Notes: generated by a model not told the origin, from the letters alone. A stretch of 64,000 nucleotides of DNA from Microbacterium sp. SSM24 (GCF_025989145.1 NZ_JAPDNQ010000001.1:310001-374000); one strand, 5' to 3'. Shown: positions 42,296 to 53,790, numbered from the stretch's first letter. A program made the numbers and translations.

Positions 42296-43849
42296 TCACC
42301 CGCAGGTGAGCCCGTCCTGCGGCACGGTGCCGTCGAGCAGATACTTCTCGACCGCGTCGTCGACGCAGTCGCTGCCCTTGTTGTAGCCGGTGTGACCCTC
42401 GCCCTCGCGCGTGATGAGCACGCCGGAGGCGAGCTGCTCAGCAAGGGACACCGACCATTCGTAGGGGGTCGCCGGGTCGTTCGTGGTGCCGACCACGACG
42501 ATGGGCGCGGCGCCCTCGGCGGTGATCTCTCCGCGTGTGCCGGTCGCGGGGTACGGCCACACCTCGCAGGGGTCGGGGCCGAACCAGTACGGCGCCACTG
42601 TCGGGGCCTCCGAAGCCAGCTGCTCCTTCGCCGCCGCGATGTCGACGTCGGTGGCATCGACCGGATAGTCCATGCAGTTGTACGCGCGGAACGCCTCGGT
42701 CTGATTGCCGTAGTACGTGCCGCCCTCGCGGTTGTTGTAGAAGTCGGCGAGGATGAACGCCGTCTCGGGGTCGCCCTGGAGGGCGCCGTCGAGGGCGAGC
42801 GTGAGGTAGTCCCAACTCTGCTCGGAGTAGAGGGCCGCCACGATCGCGGTGAGGAGCGAATCCGCACCGAGCTCTCGCCCATCGGCCGCGGGGAGGGGAT
42901 TGCGGTCCACCGACGCCATCAGCGCACCGAGGTCGGCCATCGCGTCGTCCACGGAGCCGCGGAACGGACACTCGCGGCTCTCGAGGCAGTGCGCCATGTA
43001 CGCGCGAAGCGCCGATTCGAAGCCCACCCCCTGCGTCACGTTCATCTCGAGACCCGAGATGGCGGGGTCGACCGCGCCGTCGAGGACGAGGCGCCCGACC
43101 TTGTCGGGGAAGAGCTCCGCGTAGGTCGCGCCGAGGAACGTGCCGTACGAGTAGCCGAGGTAGTTCAGCTCGCTGTCGCCGAGCACCGCCCGCAGCAGGT
43201 CCATGTCGCGCGCGGAGTTCTCGGTCGTGATGTACGGCAGGATGCCGTCGCTGTTCTCGTCGCAGGCCTCGGCGAAGCCGGCGTGACGCTCGAGGAGCTC
43301 GTCGGTCCAGGCATCCGATCCCCGCTCGTTCTCGGGGATGTCGTAGAGGTAGGCGTCCATGTCGGCGTCGTCGAAGCAGGTGACGGCGGTCGATTCGCCG
43401 ACTCCCCGCGGATCGAAGCCGATCACGTCGAACTGCTCGCGCAGCGGCTCGCCCACCGCGAAGGTCAGCGAGTCGCGGATCAGCTCGACGCCGCTCGCAC
43501 CGGGTCCGCCGGGGTTGGTGAGGAGCGAGCCGATCGCCTCGCCGCCTTCGGCGCGGCTGCGGATCACCGACAGCTCGATGTCGCCCTTCGAGGGGTCCGC
43601 CCAGTCGAGAGGGGCCGTGACCATCGTGCAGTCGAACCCCTCGTCGCAGGCAGCCCAGTCGAGGGTCTGCTCGTAGTACGGCAGAAGGTCGTCCGGCACG
43701 CCCGCGGTATCGGGCGCGGGACTCGAGGTCGATATCGCTTCGTCGGGGATCATCGCGTAGAAGCAGCCGCTCAGGGCGACGGATGCCGCGGCCAGCGCCG
43801 CCACGACGGCGACGACACGGCGGGCACGGCGACGGGGGGACGCGTTCAC
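42296..43849 (-). CDS. Secreted lipoprotein alpha/beta hydrolase (tripeptidyl aminopeptidase-like)
   Basis: 517 aa from a GTG. The signal peptide ends in VALSGCFY, a lipobox. The alpha/beta hydrolase domain has GGPGASGVELIRD as oxyanion region, the nucleophile elbow NYLGYSYGTFLGATYAELFP, the late Asp in GTTNDPATPYEW and the His in EGEGHTGYNKGSDC. The C-terminal cap resembles the TAP-like domain of Streptomyces SlpD/SlpE and tripeptidyl aminopeptidases. It likely trims peptides outside the membrane. It follows holB with a four-base overlap. Confidence 0.88.
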   Translation of the reverse strand: MNASPRRRARRVVAVVAALAAASVALSGCFYAMIPDEAISTSSPAPDTAGVPDDLLPYYEQTLDWAACDEGFDCTMVTAPLDWADPSKGDIELSVIRSRAEGGEAIGSLLTNPGGPGASGVELIRDSLTFAVGEPLREQFDVIGFDPRGVGESTAVTCFDDADMDAYLYDIPENERGSDAWTDELLERHAGFAEACDENSDGILPYITTENSARDMDLLRAVLGDSELNYLGYSYGTFLGATYAELFPDKVGRLVLDGAVDPAISGLEMNVTQGVGFESALRAYMAHCLESRECPFRGSVDDAMADLGALMASVDRNPLPAADGRELGADSLLTAIVAALYSEQSWDYLTLALDGALQGDPETAFILADFYNNREGGTYYGNQTEAFRAYNCMDYPVDATDVDIAAAKEQLASEAPTVAPYWFGPDPCEVWPYPATGTRGEITAEGAAPIVVVGTTNDPATPYEWSVSLAEQLASGVLITREGEGHTGYNKGSDCVDDAVEKYLLDGTVPQDGLTCG

Positions 43850-45021
43850 GGGGTCCTTCCGCTCGCGACGGTCACGAGCATGCTCTCGAGGGCGAGGGTG
43901 GGAGCGGCATTGAGCTCGACGTTCTCACGCGTGACCGCGATGCGATCGACGACGGTGAGGGTGCGCTCGGGCGACCAGGCTGCGGCGAGCGAGCGCAGGT
44001 CGGGCTCGAGCTCGCGGTTGATGAGATCGGCGTCGCGGCCGAACTGGAGCATGAGCACGTCGCGGAACATCGACTCGAGGTCGGTGAGCACGCGATCGAT
44101 GCCGTCGCGCAGACTGCGCGTCGCACGGCGCTTCTGGTCGTCCTCGAGAGCCGAGAGCTGGGCGCGCACCGCCGGCGGCACGGCACCGCCCTCGGGGATG
44201 CCGAGCGTGCGCAGCAGCGACGACCGCTCCGCCTCGTCGCGCTCGGTGGTCAGCGCCTTGGCGTCGTCGGTGGCCGCCTGCACGATCCGGCCGGCGACGT
44301 CGACGGCGTCGCCCACGCCGCGCACCCGCAGCACCGCGCGGAGCATGGCGTCCCGGCGGGCGCGCGTAGCGGCATCCGTCGCCAGCCGCTGCGCCATGCC
44401 GATGTGACGCTGGGCATGACGGGCGGACTGCTCCGCCGTCGCCTCGTCGACACCGGTGCGCTCGACGATCAAGCGCGCCACGTCGTCGACGCCGGGCTCG
44501 CGCAGCCGGAGGGTGCGCACGCGTGATCGGATCGTGGGCAGCAGGTCGGCGTCGCTCGGCGCGCACAGCACCCAGACCGTGCGCTCGGGCGGCTCTTCCA
44601 GGGCCTTGAGCAGGACGTTGGAGGTGCGCTCGGCCATGCGGTCGGCGTCTTCCATCACGATCACGCGGTAGCGGCCGAGCGACGGCGAGAAGTACGAGCG
44701 CTCGACGAGTGCACGGGCGTCTTTGGTCGAGATGATCACGCCCTCGGTGCGCAGCGAGGTCAGGTCGGGATGCGTGCCCGCGAGCACCTGTCGCATCGCG
44801 TTCTGGTCGCCGGGCTCGGCGATGAGCGCGGCAGCGAAGGCGTAGGCGAGCGTCGAACGCCCCGATCCGGGTGGACCCGTGATGAGCCACGCGTGGGTGA
44901 GAGCGGACGGATCGGATGCTGCGTCCTGCAGTGTCGCGACGGCATCGGCCTGTCCCCACACCTCGCCCCACGGGACCTCGGCACGCACGGTCGTCGCCGC
45001 CGCGCCCGCCGTCGAATCCAT
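43846..45021 (-). CDS. holB: DNA polymerase III subunit delta'
   Basis: 391 aa from the ATG at 45021; the longer frame adds an unrelated N-terminus. It opens with VPWGEVWGQADAVATLQDA, Walker-A-like GPPGSGRST, then VIVMEDADRMAERTSNVLLKALEEPPERT as Walker B and sensor regions, and a C-terminal helical collar domain. There is no zinc-binding CxxC cluster. It is part of the clamp loader. The gene follows tmk (37-bp gap), as in many actinobacteria. Confidence 0.9.
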   Translation of the reverse strand: MDSTAGAAATTVRAEVPWGEVWGQADAVATLQDAASDPSALTHAWLITGPPGSGRSTLAYAFAAALIAEPGDQNAMRQVLAGTHPDLTSLRTEGVIISTKDARALVERSYFSPSLGRYRVIVMEDADRMAERTSNVLLKALEEPPERTVWVLCAPSDADLLPTIRSRVRTLRLREPGVDDVARLIVERTGVDEATAEQSARHAQRHIGMAQRLATDAATRARRDAMLRAVLRVRGVGDAVDVAGRIVQAATDDAKALTTERDEAERSSLLRTLGIPEGGAVPPAVRAQLSALEDDQKRRATRSLRDGIDRVLTDLESMFRDVLMLQFGRDADLINRELEPDLRSLAAAWSPERTLTVVDRIAVTRENVELNAAPTLALESMLVTVASGRTP

Positions 45022-45058
45022 GCCAGTCAGCCTAGTCGCGGCCACGGACGCCCCCGGC

Positions 45059-45706
45059 TCAGCCGAGAAGGGCCGAGACCCGTTGCTGCACCGCGGCGGA
45101 GAGCTCCTCGGGCCGCCGCGTCGCGTCGAGCACGAGGAATCGGCCGGGCTCGGCGGCGGCGAGGGCGAGGAACTCCTCGCGCACCCGTGCGTGGAACGAC
45201 TCGCGCTCGGCCTCGAGCCTGTCGAACGGCTTGTCGTCGGCGTCGAGTCGTCCGCGCGCGACCGAGGGGTCGAGGTCGAGGAGCACCGTGAGATCGGGCA
45301 GCAGGTCGCCGGTCGCCCACATCGACAGGCGCCGGACCTCGTCGGTTCCGAGCACGCGACCGGCACCCTGGTATGCGACCGACGAGTCGAGGTAGCGATC
45401 CTGGATCACGACGTCGCCGCGCTCGAGCGCCGGGCGCACCACGGCCTCGACGTGGTGTGCCCGGTCGGCCGCGTACAGGAGGGCCTCGGCGCGTGCCGCG
45501 ACCTCACCGCGGTGGTGCAGCACGATGTCGCGGATCAGCCGCCCCACCTCGGTGCCGCCCGGCTCGCGCGTGCGGACGACGCGGCGCCCGGCATCCGTGA
45601 GCCACTTCTCGAGCAGCACCGCCTGGGTCGTCTTTCCGGCGCCGTCGCCGCCCTCGAGCGTGATGAAGAGCCCGGCGTGCGAGCCGGGCACGGCCGCGTC
45701 GGTCAC
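45059..45706 (-). CDS. tmk: Thymidylate kinase
   Basis: 215 aa. The P-loop is LEGGDGAGKTTQ, the DR-x motif is TREPGGTEVGRLIRD, QDRYLDSSVAYQGAGR supplies the substrate-binding Arg and Tyr, and the lid region is LDADDKPFDRLEAE. It phosphorylates dTMP to dTDP. The start overlaps the topA stop by four bases, indicating coupled translation. Confidence 0.95.
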   Translation of the reverse strand: MTDAAVPGSHAGLFITLEGGDGAGKTTQAVLLEKWLTDAGRRVVRTREPGGTEVGRLIRDIVLHHRGEVAARAEALLYAADRAHHVEAVVRPALERGDVVIQDRYLDSSVAYQGAGRVLGTDEVRRLSMWATGDLLPDLTVLLDLDPSVARGRLDADDKPFDRLEAERESFHARVREEFLALAAAEPGRFLVLDATRRPEELSAAVQQRVSALLG

Positions 45707-48399
45707 TTCTTCGCCGGGGCCTTCTTCGTGGTGGTCCGTCGCGCGGTGCGCTTGGGCGCCGGTCCCTTCGCGCGCTTGTCGGCGAGCATCTGGACGGCGA
45801 TCTCGTAGGTGATGTCGTCGGGCGTCTGGCCGCGCGGGATCGTGACGTTGGTCACCCCGTCGGTGACATACGCGCCGAACCGGCCGTCCTTCACCTTGAT
45901 CGGCTTCTCGCTCACGGGGTCGTTCTCGAACTCCTTGAGCGCGCTGCTCGCCCCGCGGGCCCCGTACTTGGGCTGCGCGTATACGGCGAGCGCCTCGTCG
46001 AGCGTGATGTCGAAGAGCTGCTGCTCGCTCTGCAGCGTGCGCGAGTCCGTGCCCTTCTTGAGATACGGGCCGTACCGTCCGTTCTGCGCCGTGATCTCGG
46101 CACCGGACTCGGGGTCGGCGCCCACCACGCGCGGCAGGTCGAGCAGACGCAGCGCCGTCTCGAGGTCGATGGTGTCGACCGACATGGACTTGAAGAGCGA
46201 TGCGGTGCGGGGCTTGGGTGCGACCTCTTTCTTCGCACCGCGCTTCTTCGGCGCGGGAGGCGCCTCGACGATCTCGCCGGTCTCTTCGTCCACCTCCTCG
46301 TCGGTGGGCGGGTCGGCCTCCTGCACGTAGGGCCCGAACCGACCGTCCTTGACGACGACGAGCTTGCCGTTGGCCGGGTTCTCACCCAGCACGCGGTCGC
46401 CCGCCACCGGCGCGTCGATGAGCTCCTGCGCCTTCGCGGGCGTGAGTTCGTCGGGCGCGAGATCCTCGGGGATGTTGACGCGGCGCGGATCGCCCTCGGG
46501 GTTCTCGGGATTGGGCACCTCGAGGTAGGGACCGTACTTGCCGAAGCGCAGGGTCGCGACGTCGCCGATGGGCGTCGAGTTGAGTGCGCGGGCGTCGATC
46601 TCGCCGAGGTTGTCGACGATGTTGCGCAGGCCGACCTGCCCCTCCGAGCCGAAGTAGAACTCCTTGAGCCAGTCCTCGCGCCGCTGCTCGCCGCGGGCGA
46701 TCGCGTCGAGGTCGTCCTCGAGCGCCGCGGTGAAGTCGTAGTCGACGAGGTCGGCGAAATGCTCCTCGAGAAGCCGCACGACACTGAACGCGAGCCAGCT
46801 CGGGATCAGCGCCTGGCCGCGCTTGGAGACGTACCCGCGATTGAGGATCACGTCGATGATGCTCGCGAACGTGGACGGGCGGCCGATCCCCTTCTCCTCG
46901 AGCGCCTTGACGAGGCTCGCCTCGGTGTAGCGAGGCTTGGGGCTCGTCGCGTGCCCCTTGGGCTCGACCTCCTTGAGCCGCAGGACATCGCCCTCGGCGA
47001 GCACGGGCAGCGACTGGTCGTCGGCCCGGTCGGCGTCGCCGCGCTTCTCGTCCTTGCCCTCCTCGTACGCCTCGAGGAAGCCCTTGAAGGTGTAGACGGT
47101 GCCGGACGCCGTGAACTCGGCACGCCGATCGCCGGCCTGCGCCGTGAGCGTGACGGTCGTCGTCTCGTACTTCGCATCGGACATCTGGCTGGCCATCGTG
47201 CGCTTCCAGATGAGGTCGTAGAGCCGCTGCTCATCGCGGTCGAGCTCGCCGGAGACGGACGCGGGCGTGCGGAACTCCTCGCCGGAAGGACGGATCGCCT
47301 CGTGCGCCTCCTGCGCGTTCTTGCTCTTGCTGGCGTAGGTGCGCGGGTTCAGCGGAACGGCCTTCTCGCCGTACATCGCGACGGCCTGCGCCCGAGCGGC
47401 CTGGATCGCCTGCGTGCTGAGCGCCGTCGAGTCGGTGCGCATATAGGTGATGAAGCCCTTCTCGTAGAGACGCTGGGCGACGCTCATGGCGTGCTTGGCG
47501 CTCATCGAGAGCTTGCGGCCGGCCTCCTGCTGGAGGGTCGAGGTGGTGAAGGGCGCGCGCGGGCTGCGGGTTCCGGGCTTCGATTCGACGCCGGTGACGG
47601 ACGCCTCGCCCGCCGCCTGGATCGCCTCGGCGAGCGAGCGCGCCTCGGTCTCGTCGAGGACGAGCACGGCCTTCTTCAGGGTGCCGCTGTCGTCGAAGTC
47701 GGTGCCGCGCGCGAGCGGCGCACCGTCGACGCGGGCGAGGCGGGCGCCGAACGAGTCGGATCCCTTGACCGCGAGCGTCTCGATGTCCCAGTACGAGGCG
47801 GACACGAATGCCATCCGCTCCCGTTCGCGCTCGACGACCATGCGGGTCGCGGCGGACTGGACACGCCCAGCGGACGTGCCCTGCTGCACCTTGAACCACA
47901 GCACCGGGCTGACATCCCACCCGTACAGCCGGTCGAGGATGCGGCGCGTCTCCTGCGCGTCGACGAGCGCGAGGTCGAGTTCACGCGTGTTGCCGACGGC
48001 GGCCTGAATGGCGTCTTTGGTGATCTCGTGGAACACCATGCGCTTGACCGGGACCTTCGGCTTCAGCGTCTGCAGGAGGTGCCACGCGATGGCTTCGCCC
48101 TCGCGGTCCTCATCGGTCGCGAGCAGGAGTTCGTCGGCTCCCTTCAGCGCACGCTTGAGCTCGGCGACGGTCTTGCGGCCGCGCTCGCTCTCGACGTAGT
48201 AGGGGTCGAAGCCGTTGTCGATGTCGATCGAGTACTTGCCGTACGCCTGCTTCTTGTCAGCCGGAATGTCCTTCTTGTCCGCGAGATCGCGGATGTGACC
48301 GACCGAGCTCAGCACCTCGTAGCCGTCGCCGAGATACCCCTGGATCGACCTCATCTTCGTCGGGGACTCGACGATGACGAGCTTCTTGCCATCTGCCAA
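45703..48399 (-). CDS. topA: DNA topoisomerase I
   Basis: 898 aa from a TTG at 48399, supported by AGGA ten bases upstream and by the typical ADGKKLVIVESPTK start; the longer frame runs into a spacer. The Toprim domain has LLATDEDREGEAIAWHLLQ, and the catalytic tyrosine lies in GFITYMRTDST. The C-terminus has four TopA repeats (FGKYGPYLE, DGRFGPYVQ, NGRYGPYLKK, DGRFGAYVTD) and a Lys/Arg-rich tail, as in mycobacterial TopA, where the basic tail binds DNA and RNA polymerase. It relaxes negative supercoils. Confidence 0.96.
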   Translation of the reverse strand: MADGKKLVIVESPTKMRSIQGYLGDGYEVLSSVGHIRDLADKKDIPADKKQAYGKYSIDIDNGFDPYYVESERGRKTVAELKRALKGADELLLATDEDREGEAIAWHLLQTLKPKVPVKRMVFHEITKDAIQAAVGNTRELDLALVDAQETRRILDRLYGWDVSPVLWFKVQQGTSAGRVQSAATRMVVERERERMAFVSASYWDIETLAVKGSDSFGARLARVDGAPLARGTDFDDSGTLKKAVLVLDETEARSLAEAIQAAGEASVTGVESKPGTRSPRAPFTTSTLQQEAGRKLSMSAKHAMSVAQRLYEKGFITYMRTDSTALSTQAIQAARAQAVAMYGEKAVPLNPRTYASKSKNAQEAHEAIRPSGEEFRTPASVSGELDRDEQRLYDLIWKRTMASQMSDAKYETTTVTLTAQAGDRRAEFTASGTVYTFKGFLEAYEEGKDEKRGDADRADDQSLPVLAEGDVLRLKEVEPKGHATSPKPRYTEASLVKALEEKGIGRPSTFASIIDVILNRGYVSKRGQALIPSWLAFSVVRLLEEHFADLVDYDFTAALEDDLDAIARGEQRREDWLKEFYFGSEGQVGLRNIVDNLGEIDARALNSTPIGDVATLRFGKYGPYLEVPNPENPEGDPRRVNIPEDLAPDELTPAKAQELIDAPVAGDRVLGENPANGKLVVVKDGRFGPYVQEADPPTDEEVDEETGEIVEAPPAPKKRGAKKEVAPKPRTASLFKSMSVDTIDLETALRLLDLPRVVGADPESGAEITAQNGRYGPYLKKGTDSRTLQSEQQLFDITLDEALAVYAQPKYGARGASSALKEFENDPVSEKPIKVKDGRFGAYVTDGVTNVTIPRGQTPDDITYEIAVQMLADKRAKGPAPKRTARRTTTKKAPAKK

Positions 48400-48466
48400 A
48401 GGGGTGGTCCTTTCTTCGACGCAAACCATACACGCCCAATTTCGGTGTGGTGCCTGTGAGAGCGCC

Positions 48467-48784
48467 TCATGACGCTGGGCCGGCACGCGCCCGCGCCGTC
48501 GCGGTGAAGACGCCGAAGCCGCCCGACACCGTCACCGTCGCCACCAGAGCGTCCACGTCGCACACGCTGACGACGACCCCGGAGGCCGCGGCCACCTCGT
48601 CCGCGCGCTCGCACGGCACCCCCGTGACCGCCCCGGAGGCGGCATCCGCGGCGGCCAGCGCCGCAGCATCCGCCGCGCCCGCGAGGCGCTGCCCGTACAC
48701 GGACGCGGCGGACACCGCCCCGAGGCCCAGGGTCACAGCGGCCACCGCCGCCATCACGCCCACGGCGAGCGCCGTGCCGGGCAT
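48467..48784 (-). CDS. TadE-like protein of the helicase/secretion neighbourhood (Rv3654c-like)
   Basis: 105 aa starting MPGTALAVGVMAAVAAVTLG, with an N-terminal hydrophobic helix and then a small domain with two cysteines (VPCERADEV and SVCDVDAL). The ATG overlaps the upstream tadE-like stop (ATGA). The M. tuberculosis equivalent, Rv3654c, lies in the same place next to tad genes and topA. A minor pilin or substrate of the Tad apparatus is likely. Confidence 0.75.
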   Translation of the reverse strand: MPGTALAVGVMAAVAAVTLGLGAVSAASVYGQRLAGAADAAALAAADAASGAVTGVPCERADEVAAASGVVVSVCDVDALVATVTVSGGFGVFTATARARAGPAS

Positions 48785-49116
48785 CAGAGTCCTCCGGCGA
48801 GCGCACAGGCCGTGGCGTGGACATCGATCCCGAGAAGGGCGGACGCGGATGCCGTGACGCACACGAGATCGTCACGTGCGTCGACGGCGCCCCGTGCGCC
48901 GGGCACCGCACCGGTGATCGCCGCGGTGACACGGTCGTTCGACTCGCCGCGTGCCGCCAGTCTCGCCGCATCGGAGACCGCATCCTGCAGTCGCACGTGC
49001 CGGGCGCCTGCGGCCAGCACGCCCGCCCCGAGGAGCAGCACGAGAGCGACCGCCGGCAGCGCGACCGCGAACTCGGCGACGACCGAACCGCGATCGTCGC
49101 CGGGTCGCGGCCTCAT
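48784..49116 (-). CDS. TadE-family pilus assembly protein
   Basis: 110 aa starting MRPRPGDDRGSVVAEFAVAL. The RGSVVAEFA motif before a hydrophobic helix (about 15-38) is the TadE/TadG signature where prepilin peptidase would act after Gly. The rest is a short outside domain with a possible disulfide pair (DLVCVTA, ATACALAG). It is an ATGA-overlapped member of the tad operon. Confidence 0.82.
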   Translation of the reverse strand: MRPRPGDDRGSVVAEFAVALPAVALVLLLGAGVLAAGARHVRLQDAVSDAARLAARGESNDRVTAAITGAVPGARGAVDARDDLVCVTASASALLGIDVHATACALAGGL

Positions 49117-49331
49117 CAGGCCACCGTGAGCGCGCGCCGGACCAGGTCGGTGAGGATGCCGCGCACCTCGTCGGATCGCATGATCACGACGAGCATGCCG
49201 GCGAAGGCCACGGCCGCCATCGTGGCGATCGCGTACTCGGCGGTGGCGGCGCCGGTGTCGTCGGCGTTCGCCTCGGCGAACAGCCGGGCGGCGCGGCGGG
49301 CGGTGAGCGGAGGAAGGACGAAACGGGGCAT
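49116..49331 (-). CDS. DUF4244 Flp-pilin-like protein
   Basis: 71 aa from the ATG at 49331 (another ATG two codons upstream at 49337). DDTGAATAEYAIATMAAVAFAG is the Flp-pilin-like processing site (Gly/Ala then Glu at +5 relative position) followed by the helix that packs in the pilus core. The family occurs only in tad clusters of actinobacteria (Rv3656c). It is the likely major pilin subunit. Confidence 0.85.
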   Translation of the reverse strand: MPRFVLPPLTARRAARLFAEANADDTGAATAEYAIATMAAVAFAGMLVVIMRSDEVRGILTDLVRRALTVA

Positions 49332-49379
49332 GTGCATCTCTTTCTGTGTGCGGATGGAAGGGCGGGCACGGTCGGTGGG

Positions 49380-50288
49380 TCACAACGAGAACGACATCGT
49401 CGACATGACGCTGAGCATCATCGGCGCGACGCCGAGCAGGAGGAAGGCGGGCAGGGTGCACACGCCCAACGGCAGGAGCAGGCGCGACGAGAGACGCGCC
49501 GCTCGAAGGCGGCCCTCGACGCGGGCACGATGGCGCGCGAGCACCGCCGACGCGCGGAGCAGCTCGACGGCGGGCACCCCCGCAGAACGCGAGAGGGAGA
49601 GGATGCCGTCCGTGGACGGGTCGGGGTGGGCGCCGCAGTTCTCGACGAGCGCCGTCGCGCGATCGATGGAGACACCGCCGCTGAGAGCGATCGCCAGCAA
49701 TTCGGCGCTGTGGCCCGCGACGCCCGGTTCGGCGCGGGCGCGCCGAACGAGGGCCGCCGTCCACCGCTGCGCCGCGACGATGAGGGCCGCACCCGCGCCG
49801 AGGCACACCAGGCCGAGCGGGTGTCCGAAGAGCGCACCGAACGTGTCGAAGCCCAGCGCGGCGCCGAGTGCCACCGCCACCAGCGGCAGCCACCCCATGA
49901 GTCGCGCGGTGCCGGCGGGCTCGGCGAGCGCGACCCGCACCTCGTCGGCGGCCTCCTGCGCGTCGCGGAGCGCCGCGGCGAGCCCGCGCAGGCTCTCGGC
50001 CAAGGGCGCACCCACCGTCGTGGCGACGCGCCACGCCGACGCGATCTCGGACCACGCACCGCCGTCCGTGTGCGACTCCCCCGCTCCACCGATCGCCTCG
50101 GCCGGCGACGCGCCGCCCTGCATCGCTTCGACGACGCGCGCCGCCGCCGGATCGCCGGCGTCGGCGAGGTGCACCCAGGCGCGCGCGGGCGCCACTCCGG
50201 CCTGGAGGAGCACGGCGAGGCGCAGCACGGTCTCGGCGGCGGCGGAGGCATCCGCCCCCTGCGCGGACCGCCGCGTCAGGCGGCGCAC
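49380..50288 (-). CDS. tadB: Type II/Tad secretion system membrane protein (TadB/TadC, GspF domain)
   Basis: 302 aa from a GTG overlapping tadA by 13 bases. The first half has the T2SSF-like region VLRLAVLLQAGVAPARAWVHL and the second repeats it as HSAELLAIALSGGVSIDRATALV, with membrane helices around 150-195 and 270-300. In many actinobacteria TadB and TadC are separate; here one polypeptide seems to do both. It anchors the assembly ATPase in the membrane. Confidence 0.85.
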   Translation of the reverse strand: MRRLTRRSAQGADASAAAETVLRLAVLLQAGVAPARAWVHLADAGDPAAARVVEAMQGGASPAEAIGGAGESHTDGGAWSEIASAWRVATTVGAPLAESLRGLAAALRDAQEAADEVRVALAEPAGTARLMGWLPLVAVALGAALGFDTFGALFGHPLGLVCLGAGAALIVAAQRWTAALVRRARAEPGVAGHSAELLAIALSGGVSIDRATALVENCGAHPDPSTDGILSLSRSAGVPAVELLRASAVLARHRARVEGRLRAARLSSRLLLPLGVCTLPAFLLLGVAPMMLSVMSTMSFSL

Positions 50289-51370
50289 GCGTGCTCCTCG
50301 ATCGCGAGGCGGCCACGGTCATCGACGACGGGACGCCCCATCGCCGCCAGCCGCCGGGTTCCGTCGGGTGCGCGCTCGACATGGAGCACGCAGCCGATCG
50401 CGCTCGCCACCTGCCGCGCGAGCGCCCGATCGTCGAGGCCGGCCAGCGCGCCGAGTGCCTCGAGCCGCGCCGGCACCTCGTGCAGGCCGTTCGCATGCAC
50501 GGTACCGGCACCGCCGTCGTGGCCGGTGTTGAGAGCGGAGAGGAGCTCCCTCACCTCCTCACCGCGACACTCCCCCACGACGAGGCGATCGGGTCGCATG
50601 CGAAGCGCCTCGCGGACGAGCCTGGCGAGGCCGATGGCGCCCGCGCCCTCGAGGTTGGGCTGACGCGCCTCGAGCCTGACGTGGTGGGGATGGTCGATGC
50701 GGAGCTCGGCGACGTCTTCGATCGTGATGATGCGCTCGCGCGGATCCGCGCAGCCGAGCAGGCTCGCGAGCAGCGTCGTCTTGCCGGCGCCGGCCGCACC
50801 CGAGACCAGGATGTTCTCTCGGCGCGAGACGAGTTCCTCGAGCGTGCGTCGCATCGCGCCGTCGAACGCGCCCGACTCCTGCAGCGCGTTCAGACTCGGC
50901 CGATCGAGGCGCGGCACGCGTATCGAGATCGCGGTGCCCTCGGCGGACACCGGCGGGAGCACCGCGTGCACGCGCATGCCGCCGTCGAGGCGCACGTCGA
51001 CCGCGGGGCTCGCGTCGTCGATGTGCCGTCCGCCGAGCGCGATGAGGGCGACGGCCAGGTCGCGCACGTCGTCCTCGTCGGCGTGCCACTCCGGCGCGGC
51101 GACGGGTCCGCTCCCTCGGTCCACGAACAGGCCGGCCGACCCGTTCACGAAGAGGTCGGTCACCGCGGGATCGTCGAGATAGGTCGCCAGGGCCTCGAGC
51201 GAGGGGTGCCGGGGCGGTCGCGCCCTCGCCTGCGAGGTCGGCCGCGGCATCCATCCCCCGCCCCCGGAACCCGACGCGGGCGCCGACGCGACAGGTCCGG
51301 GCACCACGACCACGTCGGGCGCCGGCGGGTTCGCGGTGCCACGCGGCTGGACGATGAACGGCTCGGGCAT
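50276..51370 (-). CDS. tadA: Tad/type IV secretion ATPase
   Basis: 364 aa. Walker A is VSGAAGAGKTTLLASLL, the Asp box is RIITIEDVAELRIDHPHHVRLEAR, Walker B is RPDRLVVGECRGEEVRELLSAL, and the His box is HDGGAGTVHANG. The N-terminal part (VTDLFVNGSAGLFVDRG) is that of TadA-like VirB11 ATPases in the helicase/secretion neighbourhood (Rv3659c). It powers pilus assembly. No septum-site protein (Ssd) gene precedes it, unlike in mycobacteria. Confidence 0.93.
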   Translation of the reverse strand: MPEPFIVQPRGTANPPAPDVVVVPGPVASAPASGSGGGGWMPRPTSQARARPPRHPSLEALATYLDDPAVTDLFVNGSAGLFVDRGSGPVAAPEWHADEDDVRDLAVALIALGGRHIDDASPAVDVRLDGGMRVHAVLPPVSAEGTAISIRVPRLDRPSLNALQESGAFDGAMRRTLEELVSRRENILVSGAAGAGKTTLLASLLGCADPRERIITIEDVAELRIDHPHHVRLEARQPNLEGAGAIGLARLVREALRMRPDRLVVGECRGEEVRELLSALNTGHDGGAGTVHANGLHEVPARLEALGALAGLDDRALARQVASAIGCVLHVERAPDGTRRLAAMGRPVVDDRGRLAIEEHACAA

Positions 51371-51489
51371 GCCCCGACGCTAGGAGCCTCCTGCGCACAC
51401 GAGGAGCCGGATCGGGACGACGGCGTGAATCGGCCTGACGAGGGGTGCCTGTGGAGGAGAGCGCGGACGAACGTCCCGGAGAGAACAGG

Positions 51490-51522
51490 GGCGGCATCCC
51501 ATGGGGGGAATGGGATGCCGCC
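51490..51522. other. Perfect 13-bp hairpin upstream of the tad operon
   Basis: GGCGGCATCCCAT (51490-51502) is complementary to 51510-51522 with a 7-nt G-rich loop. There is no U-run on the plus side; the minus-strand flank is TGTTCTCTCC. It could be a terminator for antisense transcripts or a regulator of the tad leader. Confidence 0.45.
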
Positions 51523-51715
51523 ACGTGCGACACCACACTTCGGGGGGTGATTCGGGTGCCGCAATGCCAGAATCGATGTTCGGCCGCTGGACAGCATATG
51601 CGAGGAAAGCGTCCTCGCAAAACAGTTCATGAGAGCCTTCTCACTGATATATCGCTCCAGTCCGGCAATGGCCCGGTCCCCACTATCGGGGGTGGTGACC
51701 GCTCCCTCCGCTGGT

Positions 51716-51721
51716 TACATT
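51716..51721 (+). promoter_or_regulatory. Candidate -10 element of acsA
   Basis: TACATT fits TANNNT; GGTGAC at 51694-51699 is a possible -35 with 16 bp spacing. The start codon follows 91 bp downstream. Confidence 0.4.
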
Positions 51722-51812
51722 GCAGTCAGACTCGGCCGACACCGCGGCCGCCGGATCGAGCGCGGCCCGCCGCGTCGAGACCATCAGCACAGCCCGCAAA
51801 GGAGCGCGCTCA

Positions 51813-53780
<1,968 letters not shown>

Positions 53781-53790
53781 CAGCGAAGAC

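Larger units (their letters stand above)
51371..51812. other. 442-bp intergenic region between divergent tad and acs genes
   Basis: The stretch holds a perfect 13-bp hairpin (listed separately), AT-rich TGATATATC at 51641-51650, and a promoter-like TACATT at 51716. No ORF with coding bias was found. It must carry the tad operon promoter near its left end. Confidence 0.5.
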
